Assembly: GCA_021464245.1 (NCBI GenBank)
Contig: JADCRB010000071.1
Span: forward strand, 372,001-436,000
From: Carallia brachiata
Lineage: Eukaryota > Streptophyta > Magnoliopsida > Malpighiales > Rhizophoraceae
Direction of reading: 5' to 3'
Length of the DNA stretch: 64,000 nucleotides
Positions 52,250 to 61,759 of the stretch are shown here, in pieces. The position numbers were made by a program, and so were the translations under genes. Below the pieces are notes generated by a model. The model saw only the letters and a program-made list of their open reading frames with translations, was not told the DNA's origin and ran no database searches. Position 1 is the stretch's first letter, and every line of letters starts with the position of its first letter.

Positions 52250-53090
52250 TAGTTTATCTAATTTAAGTAGGATAAGTTATAGAAATCTGTTAATGCTTTA
52301 ACTTTTCATAAGATGTATATGTTAACGTTTTGAATGTCATAGGTTGCTCCTTTTATAATAAAATACATCTGTTAATTCATCTCTGGGTGCAAGGTTATTG
52401 CTGTAGGTATATTGATGATGGAAATCCATAATTGCTTTTCTACCCGTGATTCGTGATTCTCGACATAAGTTCGTGCATCTTCTCTTCGTGAGTCAGTAAA
52501 TGGTAAAATGCTGCAAGAAATCCAGGCTTATTGGAAAAAAGGAAAATAAGATCCATCATTGAAATCTATTGGAAGATTCATCCATGACAAGGAAGACGGA
52601 TGTATTGAAGACTCGGAACAAAAATTCAGTTCTCAAGCAAAAAAAAAAAAAATGTAATAAACAATCTATGATGGGAACTTAAATACAGATATGAAACTAC
52701 GAGTCACTGTTCTGTGCACTTGCTTTAAAAAGCAACTTTCTGCATAAATCACAATGTATTGGCAACCTTAATGGTGCATGTAGATTTCTGGGAATTCATT
52801 TTGAGAATAATGAGAATCAGTCATGTGGTGGCACGAGAATACTCATAATCTCAAGTTGGTGCCTAAGTATGCTGTTGATTCAAGAAAGAAAAAGCTGTAA
52901 CAAAACAAAATCCAGATAATGAGATCATTACAAAGGGTGCACCAGCCGCCAGAGGCATCAACTAAGCTGGTATGGGGTGCATGTAAATCACAGCATGGGG
53001 TCCTGTAAATCGAGTTGATATAAATATTTCGCACCTTTATACTTACAATATGTGTATTCTGATTTGACATATTAAACATATCCATTTTAC
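52250..53090. other. Intergenic DNA between the U-box kinase and glyoxalase genes
   Basis: It holds the 3' ends of two converging genes and AT-rich DNA with a poly-A run near 52640. No gene is visible. Confidence 0.5.
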
Positions 53091-53105
53091 TAGCTTCTAA
53101 ACATG

Positions 53106-54625
53106 TCAGTTATCCACTTGAGTAAACTCCAGTGCATTTGCATCTGGATCTCGCGTAAAAATTGCAGGTCTGCCTGACTTGCTCAGCGTATAGGGGATAC
53201 CTGCACAATTAAGTTAGGCATTCCATATTCCATTAGTAAGCCCCTGATCTTTCCGCAAATGTGCCCTCTCTAACTAAACATGTCCTCACTTCATGATGTA
53301 AATTATGATCTGCTCATTTAGGCAAAGATTGCAGGTCTTACCAGCTTTATCTAGGATTGCTTTCAGCTTAGACACATCCCGAATCGCAATGCAAGTATGT
53401 CTGTCTCGGCCACCATGTTCAGGTCGTCCAGTTAGAGGGTCAGGATTTGGCAGTTCCATCAAATGGATCATTTCAGAGCCCACCCACAACCAAGCTCCCC
53501 TGTATGGAAGCTTATCATGTGGCCTTGCCTCATTTATTTGAAGACCTAATTTGAAATTTAAAAAAACAAACAAGAAGTAGGAGAATTTAAATCGCTTTTT
53601 CCTCTCTTTCATGTATCAGATGAAAAAAAGAACGTAACAATGATGATGACATGAGATTAAGATAATCATCAACATTTGAAAAGAAAAGTAGCTAACCTAG
53701 AATGCCCTGATAAAATCCAAGCGATCTTTCAAGGTTCTCACACAGCACTCCAACATGGTGAACACTAACAACTCCATAGTCTGCAGCAAAACTCACATAA
53801 TTGACAGATAAATTTATGCCCCAACGAAAAACAACAGTAAGCCATTTTATTGATGCAGTCTTTATTAATTTCTCTGCACAAGAAAACCCATTTGTTTAAC
53901 ATAACTCATGCGCATTCCCAAAACAGAAAGAGAGGACAGTCAGGAACATCTATCCTCGTTTTCATACATAACTATCAAAATTACTGGTCAATTAGGAGCA
54001 GTGGCGGATCCAAAAATTTTTGTCTAAGGCAAAATTTACACACATAGACAAGAAAAAAAAAGGGCAAAAGAGAGTGGCTATAAAATTCACGGGGACAAAA
54101 CAATTTCAGGAAGGCAATGAATTAAAATTAGGATAAATTACACTTAATATACCTTTTTTTTTTTTTTTCAGTGCCCACCGTCAACTCTATTTGCATCCGC
54201 CAATGATTAGGAGGAAGATGAAAATGAAATGCTACAAAGTCCAACAAATTCAGTAAGCACAATTACCTATCTTCTCATTCAAACTGGTTGATCCATTCTC
54301 AACTACAACTGCCTCGGCAGAAAGTTTAGATTTTGCCTTGAAACATAGCTCACTACGCCTATCACCGACCACACTTGTATGATAAAGTTCGGATCTTGAT
54401 TTTGTAGATATGGGTTTAACGCCTAACTGCCTTGCCTGCAATTGAATAAATAATAAGCAGTCATAACTTGTCATCAACAACCTTAAACTATAGAATTCCA
54501 CTTTATTCCCATCTTGTAAGGACTTATCCAAACAGTTTATCTAAAGCAGTCAAGGAAAGGGTTGTCCGTAACATTACCTTGTGTTGCAGAGAAATGGTGG
54601 CAGATGGACTGAGAAAGGAAGCCAT
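53106..54625 (-). CDS. Glyoxalase I / VOC-fold family protein, probably plastid-targeted, 5 exons
   Basis: Exons: 54578-54625, 54267-54435, 53697-53780, 53342-53545 and 53106-53200; 199 residues, all phases consistent. The N-terminal about 70 residues are Ser/Thr/Lys-rich with few acidic residues (MASFLSPSATISLQHK...), like a chloroplast transit peptide. The VOC domain follows: VSVHHVGVLCENLERSLGFY with the first metal-site histidine, RGAWLWVGSEMIHLMELPNP, and HTCIAIRDVSKLKAILDKAG. It ends GRPAIFTRDPDANALEFTQV with the C-terminal metal-site glutamate. It is a lactoylglutathione-lyase-like single-domain protein; the substrate is not known from sequence. It sits next to the U-box kinase, as I recall for the Arabidopsis NMT1 region. 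Its intron 2 carries a MITE. Confidence 0.88.
53999..54205. mobile_element. hAT-type MITE, 207 bp, perfect 8-bp TSD, in a glyoxalase intron
   Basis: The left end CAGTGGCGGATCCAAA and the right end, read on the minus strand, CATTGGCGGATGCAAA form matching TIRs (14 of 16). The 8-bp direct repeat ATTAGGAG flanks the element exactly, at 53991-53998 and 54206-54213. An 8-bp TSD with C-A-starting TIRs is typical of hAT elements. The interior is A-rich with a T-run and no coding capacity. It lies in the intron between exons 53697-53780 and 54267-54435, about 60 bp from the exon 54267-54435 donor. Confidence 0.88.
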
Positions 54626-54846
54626 GGAATGGGAACTGAAAATGACAATGAGGGATCCGGGTTCTGTAATGATACCCAGAGAATGGCAACTGTTTTGTTC
54701 TAACCTCTACTCTTCACCAATCATTTTGGAAATCTTTTTGGGCCATTCATTACATGAATAAACAATAGCCACCATAATCAAATTCATGTTTTGGGTCATA
54801 TCCATAATAATTAAAAAAAAAAAAGCATTATGAGACGAATTCAACT

Positions 54847-55106
54847 AAAAAGATATAAAAAATAATTATAAAGTAATCATAAGAATGAGTTTAATATATA
54901 ATGAATAATTAAAAATTTATTTTTTTAAAATTAAATTTTAAATGTATTTAATGTTATTTTAAATATATTTAGTATTACTCTAAATTTTAATTTTTAAAAA
55001 ATTAATTAATTATTTAAAGAAATTTATTAAAAAAAATTTCTACAACTTATGATTATTTTATAATTATTTTTTATATCTATTTTATAGTTATTTTTTATAT
55101 CTTTTT
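54847..55106. mobile_element. AT-rich foldback element
   Basis: The left arm begins AAAAGATATAAAAAATAATT and reads through AGTAATCATAAG. The right arm read on the minus strand has the same block (GATATAAAAAATAATTATAA, then AATAATCATAAG). At the right end an ATATC-type block of about 22 bp is duplicated in tandem. No TSD was found. It starts about 70 bp beyond the glyoxalase 5' flank. Confidence 0.6.
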
Positions 55107-56320
55107 AATTTTTCCTTTATGGGACTGGAAGTGTAAATAAATTGTGTTTGAGGGGGTAAGGGCTGAAAATAAAATATATATGTGGATAAAAAAATGATAA
55201 AAGGCATGTAAAATTGCAAAAAGAATTTATTGAGCACAAACTCACAGAGAGAATCACAACATGTTTGTTGACATTCAATGATGATACGGCCAGCTGTTAA
55301 TGCCTTGACATCCTTTCACTCTCGTGGCTACCAGGTCAACTGCAATGTGAAACGCTACGATAACAATTTAGCCCGATTGCCACAGTTCGTGTGGTTGGTA
55401 GAATAATGAACTCTCAATTTCAGTGACTAAAGAATAAAGTTAAAACGCTGACATCATCAGTGGATAAACAAAACAGATGGGCGGTAAAGAAGATCTCTAA
55501 ATACCATCAGCCCCAATGCTGGTGTTGGCACTTTTTTACGGTGGTATGCGATTTTTTGGCAGCTAAAAAGAGATATTATAAGGATGAACGTATCTCGTGT
55601 TGGCACTTTTAATGTTTAGAATTATTTGTTAACATCTTGATTTGATTTTTTTATAAAAGAGATCGGCCACTTAAACATTAATATTATTTGGTAAGGATCC
55701 GTCACTTCAACAATGACGACGTGAGCAAGATTTTGTCAAAAATTAATAACTGTTCTTTTACTAAATACCTTAAGTTTTGTTAGGAAAGTACGGTTAAGAG
55801 AATTTGAATTTAAATTAAATACGTAAAAATATACTAACTAATTATTAAGTCCCAACCTTGCGTGATTTTTTTCACATGGTATTTTGATTGCTTAATTTCT
55901 TTTATTATTATTATTATTATTATTATTATAATCAAAGTGAAAAGCAGTGAAGAGGTTAGCAATGACTTCCAGTAGGATACAGCAACAATGACCAATGATA
56001 ATAATAAGACTTTCGATCTTGAAAAACAAATGTTCACAGCATTATTCAAAGGAGACCGTGAGTGTGATGCACGCTGTTGATGAGCACATCCTCACATGCG
56101 TCCAAGTCTGAAATTCGTCAGCAATCATAATCTACTCGTTTACTTTACTCGGCGAGGGGGCCTTCTTGATTATTGCCATACATCAAGTGGACAAGCAATG
56201 GGACTGGAAAGTTCGAAACTTGAAACTACGAGCCAACTGGCTTTAATGGTTTATGGCTACCATTGGCTGTGGGTTGTAAACTGTAAAGGGTTTGAAGAAG
56301 CTAGATCTGAACATTTTTTT
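55107..56320. other. Intergenic DNA
   Basis: No gene is supported. A (TTA)n trinucleotide run lies at about 55902-55930. Confidence 0.5.
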
Positions 56321-56324
56321 TAAC

Positions 56325-56805
56325 ATTGTGTTTGGGATGAGGGAAAGTGGGGAGAGAGAGAAGAAAGTGAGAAAATTAAAGTAAATTATTGTGTTTGGAA
56401 ATGTTTGAAAAGTGGAAGAGAGGAAAGTTTCTAATTCCCCTAATTCTCCCTACCCCACCAAAACCAATCTTCTAAAAAATGAGAAGAAAGTTGTTAGTTC
56501 TTATACTAAATTTATTAAATGATTCAATTACCCTTACATAATTTAAAAATTACAATTTTACCTAAACAAAATATTTTAATAAAATTTATTATGAAGGATA
56601 AAATAGTTATTTCAACACATTTTATATTCTTCTCCCTCACTTTCCATCATTTCCCAAACAAAAGAATTTTATAATTTTCCTCCCTCCCATCACCTCTTTC
56701 CAAATACAAGAGAGGATATAAAATATTCTCTTCCTTTAATGATTCCCTCCTCCACTTTCCTCTCCCTCACTTTCCTCTCTCTCAAGAATTTTATCCAAAT
56801 ACAGT
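56325..56805. mobile_element. Purine/pyrimidine-asymmetric foldback (MITE-like), about 480 bp
   Basis: The left end ATTGTGTTTGG matches the right end on the minus strand, ACTGTATTTGG. The left arm is rich in GAGGGAAAGTGGGGAGAGA-type sequence and the right arm in its complement (CTTTCCTCTCCCTCACTTTC). Interior repeats of TTTCC(C/A)AA suggest nested or multiple inverted arms. No convincing TSD was recognised. Confidence 0.55.
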
Positions 56806-57568
56806 ATAAAAGTATAATATTTTGCTATAATATAGATGATCATACTTTGAGATGAACTGTGACAATATATCATGAATGGAAAATAACATACTATACACAC
56901 ACGTAGATATCATTTTGTTCGTTGGAGCCAAATAAAACATCTTTATTTGTAACTTTTAAAGGGAGTGGCAGTTTTATCAAAAAGAAAAAAATTAGGTAAT
57001 AACATTTATACAATAATAAAATAATAATAAAGCGATATAAATTATTCGATAATTTAAATTAAAAAATTAGATAAATATCATTAAATAAATTATGTGACTA
57101 TTTTGTTGTTATTTTAAATTAATATGTGTAGTGAAGTTTAAAAAAAAAAAAAAAGGAGTGTCAATGATTATGGAAGCTTAGGAAATCCAGTTTGTGAATT
57201 TGCAAAATTAAAGATACAAAGAACCATTCAGTGTGCGCATGCACATAAGCAATTGTGCATGATGACTGTTGGATCAGATAACTATAAAGTTGGTCATATA
57301 ATCTAATGCAAATAATTTTAATTTGCAATGTGTGCAAATTTATACCAGATGGTAAATCAAAATCACACATATTTTTTATGCCAAAAATTTCTCTTTTTTT
57401 GTCACAAAATTTCGAGTATAATCCTTGTAATTATTAGGAAGTTCTTTGAGTCATCTTCTCAAATTTTGAGTATAATATTTGGTATATTGATAATTTGTAA
57501 TAACTAATCACTAGCATGTGGCAACACTCATATGACCAGATTACTTTTTTTGCAAAAATTTTAGGCGG

Positions 57569-57785
57569 ACGTGAAAAAATAGGGCGCAGAATAGACAAAA
57601 AAAAATTTATTTGTACAACTAGTTTGTTTATTTGTATAATGAAATGTTGAATTATTATAACAAAAATTTAAAGTATTTTTTTATCTATTATTTTGTTATA
57701 AAAATTCAATATCTTATTGTATAAATAAATTATTTGGTTATATAAAAAAATTTTTTTATTTGTTTCGCGGCTTCGTTTTTACATC
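57569..57785. mobile_element. Foldback element, about 217 bp
   Basis: The arms are imperfect reverse complements, with the apex around 57670-57690. Both contain, on the appropriate strand, a TTTATTT(G/A)TATAAT block and a GAAT(T/A)ATTATAACAAAA-like block. It is AT-rich and noncoding, and no TSD was identified. Confidence 0.55.
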
Positions 57786-57789
57786 TATA

Positions 57790-58870
57790 TAACAGGACTT
57801 CTTCTTTTTTGCGTCCAATTTTTTTTCTTTCTTTTTGAATAAAAGATGGTTGCTTCCATCCAGTTTCCTTGTCAGCCATTAAATTAATGAGGATTTCCTG
57901 TTGTGCTCTCTCTCCCCCTCTTCGTTGCAGGTTCTATTTTACCAACGTTTTGAATTCTTTAAGAAATCCAAAACACGTTTCTACGATGCATCGAAACTTG
58001 GCTGGGCGGAATCACGCGGTGCATCCTAACCGCGTAAAAATTTTGATAGTTTTAACCGAGCACGCTATGTTATTTATGCAAATCACATTAGAGTAGGAAT
58101 ATAATTTTATTAATAATTTATATTTTTTTATTTCTTTTTTAATCCAACATTTCAATGTAAGAGTTTGTTATTTATGTTTAATTTTTTTAATAATCTTATA
58201 TTATATAAATTTATTTTATTATTTTTTTATTTTAAATAAATACCTTTATTCTTGGCGTGCAATTATGATTGGATTACATTTAAAAATAAAAGTAAGTCAA
58301 AATAAATTTTCTGTCAACCGTATGCCGTTTTGAAGCTCTTTGAAACATTATCTAATTATTTTTTTAATTTTTTTAACAATAAAAAAAGGTGAATAACTAT
58401 GAATCAAAATTAGAGTAACTTTATTTAAACATTTTATTTAACTATCTTTATGTAAACAGATCCTCCACTTGAATATTAGTGGAGCTGAACAAGGCATTAT
58501 TATTAGAGATTATAATGATTGTTGAGTTTGAAACCTACACTGTGCATCACACATTATTTTCAATAAAACCTAACATTTTGTCGCTAAAAGAAATGCAGGC
58601 GCATGAAATCAAACTTTAGTCTCATAGTGTAGAAATACGTTAACTTGTCATTGAACTAGTATTTTGAGTGGCGTAACTTTAAACTTGACGATAACAAATG
58701 GAAAAATTACAAAACTGTGCACTGCCCAACGCGGAACAGATGCAGGATCATGCAGTTGATTTAAATTTTTTTAAAATTTTACTTAAAAAATAAATTTTAA
58801 GATAATATTAAATAAATATTAATTATGTATATAATTTAGTTTTTTTAAAAAAAGAAAGGAAAACGCAACT
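57790..58870. other. Intergenic DNA
   Basis: No gene, RNA or repeat with clear borders was identified. The 75-codon open frame at 57869-58096 has no recognisable motif or splice context. Confidence 0.5.
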
Positions 58871-58876
58871 ACATAG

Positions 58877-59096
58877 CCGCGCGTCTGCTACGCGGCAGGC
58901 AACGCGCGGCCACGTGATTGCACTCACTAGAATAACACAAATGAGTGAATGACATCTGCAAGAAAAAGAAAATAAAAGTCAAGTCGTCGTCAAAGGACAT
59001 CTGCTAGAAGCAACGCGTTCACACCAGTCCACACGCTTGCTTGCTCTGCCCTCCAACTCCAACACGCTCCCCCCGGCCAGCCGATATATATATTAT
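58877..59096 (+). promoter_or_regulatory. Promoter with CGCG-box cluster, G-box and TATA upstream of the Harbinger-derived gene
   Basis: Within about 145 bp there are six VCGCGB motifs: overlapping pairs at 58878-58885 and 58903-58910, a single one at 58891-58896, and ACGCGT at 59013-59018, whose core CGCGTT is 59014-59019. A G-box CACGTG sits at 58912-58917. A TATA-type run lies at about 59084-59093. VCGCGB is the binding site of calmodulin-binding CAMTA factors and the core of the rapid stress response element, so fast stress induction is a reasonable inference. Confidence 0.6.
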
Positions 59097-59246
59097 ACAG
59101 ACCATTCCCAACTTCATCAGCAATCAATCTGAAACCGCTCCCTGCGTTCCCATTTCTCCAGCTCAGGAATTTTGTCAAACACTTTTCTTGCATATGTTTT
59201 TCTTTGGATTTCCTTTCAGGGTTTGACTTGGTTTTTTGATTTTCGA

Positions 59247-60807
59247 ATGGAAATCTCATCTTTCCCATTTCATAATCAAGACGAGGTTTCACATTTGTAC
59301 AGTCCTTTCCAGGACATGGACACTGACAGTTTCGGAGGGAACAATATTTTAAAGAAGCGAATGAAGGACGATGATGATAACATTAAGGAGCAAGAAGACA
59401 TGGAGAATTCAATGAAGCACATGCTCGCTTCGCTAATCATGTTAGATGAGGAAGAGAAGGGCGAGCAGCAACAATGGATTATGAAATCCGAGCAAGATAA
59501 AGCTCTTCTCGACTCGAATCACTTGCAGACAGTTCAATCTATGAATAAGTATTATGATAATCTCCAGACCCATTACTCTGATCTCAACGAAATGGACCAT
59601 CAAAGAACTAAGCGTGCTCGCCGCTCCTCCGCAGCAGCTTCTGCTGGGGTTGCTTCTTTAGTTGCCCAGAATGTGGCGTCTTCTTCGAGTGATTCCGTCC
59701 AGGGTGGTGGTGGCGGCGGCGGCGGCGGGGCACAAGGCCAGCACCGGCGGCTGTGGGTGAAGGACAGGTCTAAGGACTGGTGGGACCGGTGTAACCATCC
59801 GGATTTTCCCGAGGAGGAGTTCCGGAAGGAGTTTCGGATGAGCAAGGCCACGTTCGAGTTGATCTGCGAGGAGTTGGAGTCCGCCGTGACCAAGAAGAAC
59901 ACGATGCTGCGGGACGCCATTCCGGTTCGCCAGCGCGTTGCCGTGTGCATCTGGCGGCTCGCCACCGGCCATCCGTTGCGGCTCGTGTCCAAACGGTTCG
60001 GATTGGGAATTTCTACCTGCCATAAGCTGGTTCTGGAGGTTTGCTCTGCTATAAAGACTGTTTTAATGCCCAAGTTCCTCCAGTGGCCCGACGACGAGAG
60101 AATGAAGATGACTAAAGCCGAGTTTCAATCAATGTCCGGAATACCCGATGTGGGAGGTTCAATGTACACCACTCATGTCCCCATTATCGCTCCCAAGATC
60201 AAAGTGGCCGCTTATTTCAATAAAAGGCACACGGAGAGGAATCAGAAGACTTCTTATTCGATAACAGTTCAGGGAGTTGTGGATCCCAGAGGCGTTTTCT
60301 CTGACGTTTGCATCGGCTGGCCGGGCTCCATGCCTGATGATCAGGTCCTGGAGAAGTCTGCTTTGTACCAGAGGGCCAGCAGGGGCCTTCTGAAGGAACG
60401 TCTGGATTGTTGGGAATTCTGGGTTTCCTCTGACAGACTGGGTTCTGGTGCCTTACACCCGCCAGAACCTGACGTGGGCGCAGCACACTTTCAACGAGAA
60501 GATTGGCCAAATTCAGGGGATTGCTAAGGATGCATTCATGAAATTGAAAGGCAGGTGGGCTTGCTTGCAGAAGAGAACAGAGGTGAAACTCCAGGAGTTG
60601 CCTGTGATTCTTGGGGCCTGTTGCGTTTTGCATAACATTTGTGAGATGAGGAATGAGGCCATGGATCCAGAGCTGAACTTTGAGCTGTTTGACGATGAGA
60701 TGATCCCTGAGAACAATTTGAGGTCTGCAGCCGCAGCACGGGCCAGGGATCACATTGCCCACAATCTCCTGCATCATGGCCTTGCTGGCGCTTCCGGTTG
60801 GACTTAG
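59247..60807 (+). CDS. Domesticated PIF/Harbinger nuclease-like protein (HARBI1/ALP1/HDP1-type), one frame break
   Basis: An intronless gene of about 519 residues. The start chosen is MEISSFPFHNQDEV at 59247; an upstream in-frame codon at 59172 gives an unlikely hydrophobic leader. The N-terminal third is acidic, with MEDSMKH-like helices, an Arg-rich RTKRARRS nuclear-type signal, and a poly-Gly tract (about residues 153-161). The DDE_4-type core follows: WVKDRSKDWWDRCNHPDFP, MSKATFELICEELE, AVCIWRLATGHPLRLVSKRF, the first acidic site in SGIPDVGGSMYTTHVPI, DVCIGWPGSMPDDQVLEKSA, and later VPYTRQNLTWAQHTFNEKIG. The first-site D is followed by VGG, not the usual DG(T/C)H, so catalysis may be lost. 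A one-base insertion near 60397 (AAGGAACGT for AAGGACGT) moves the frame and creates a stop near 60525. Related Arabidopsis proteins act in chromatin complexes. No TIRs flank it, arguing for a host gene. Confidence 0.88.
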
Positions 60808-61019
60808 CATTCCATATCATATACTTCATAGATTTGTGCTCTGGAAATTTTCTTTTTTCTTTTTTCTTTTCTTTTTGGGTTTTCCTGGCTCTTTATACAA
60901 TCATACTATAGGTCCATGTCTTGTTTCTCATGCTTTTAGTGTTGCAGAAAAACGTCGGGAATTCAATTTTTTTGATGGGTCCATGTAAAATATTTAATTT
61001 CCCATCCTAGAAATAAATA

Positions 61020-61480
61020 TATAAATTTTGCTTCATTATAAAAGCAATCTTTTTTCTTTCTTTCTTTGTTTCTTTCCTTTTTTTTTTTTTTTTTGGTTTT
61101 TGTTTTGCTTGGGAACCTTGTTGTGGATGTGGGGTTTCTGACAGGTTTTGTGCAAATCTAGTTCGGTTCCTATGTGCTAGTTTTTATTTTTATTATTATT
61201 ATTTTTTAATGGGTCCTGTCCCCACAAGCGGCATGCATCTTATACCCCAACCTATTTGATGCAGACGCTTTGAAAGTTTTTGCGTCTTATGTGCATTGAG
61301 TTCGGCCGACGAGTTCCAATGGTTCCATTTATTGTCCAGGATCTAATCTCATATCAATGTTATACAAAAAATGGGATTTGGTACGCACAACCAACTTATA
61401 TAGTAGATAATTTTAAGTTTAAAAGCTCTTTTTTTTTTTAACAAAAAAGAAAAGAAAAAAAGAAGAGGTTAAAATTCATG
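61020..61480. other. Short intergenic stretch with T-runs
   Basis: This is the 3' flank of the Harbinger-derived gene, with a long T-run at about 61078-61095 and an A/T-rich region. No gene is seen. Confidence 0.45.
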
Positions 61481-61482
61481 CA

Positions 61483-61535
61483 TTTTGTTGATGGTTGTTA
61501 TAAGTTTGCTTTGTTGTCAAAATTCATACATGCCA

Positions 61536-61632
<97 letters not shown>

Positions 61633-61719
61633 AGAGCAAATTTTGTTGACGGTTGTTATAAATTTTGGGGGGGGGAGAGAAAGAGAGAGAGAATTTTGTT
61701 GATGGTTGTTATAAGTTTG
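61483..61719 (+). repeat. Three copies of a 26-bp unit separated by GA tracts, upstream of the NDR kinase
   Basis: TTTTGTTGATGGTTGTTATA followed by AGTTTG-like sequence occurs at 61483-61508, 61641-61666 (GACGG variant) and 61694-61719. The first gap contains a (GA)n array of about 93 bp at 61537-61629. The second gap holds G7 followed by GA repeats (61668-61692). The array lies in the likely 5' leader or proximal promoter, 40-280 bp from the ATG at 61760. GA repeats are targets of plant BPC/GAGA-binding factors. Confidence 0.8.
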
Positions 61720-61759
61720 GGATGGAGAGAGATAGAGTGAGAGAGATTGGATAGTGGCT

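Noticed and set aside
59172..59246. Upstream in-frame ATG of the Harbinger-derived gene
   Set aside because: It would add a hydrophobic leader unlike the family; MEISSFPF at 59247 matches the family-type start.
59247..60807. An active Harbinger transposon
   Set aside because: No terminal inverted repeats or 3-bp TSD seen around it, no companion Myb-like ORF, and it sits behind a stress-type promoter.
61754..61759. GTG start six bases before the NDR kinase ATG
   Set aside because: Plant nuclear genes rarely start at GTG; the ATG at 61760 is ordinary.
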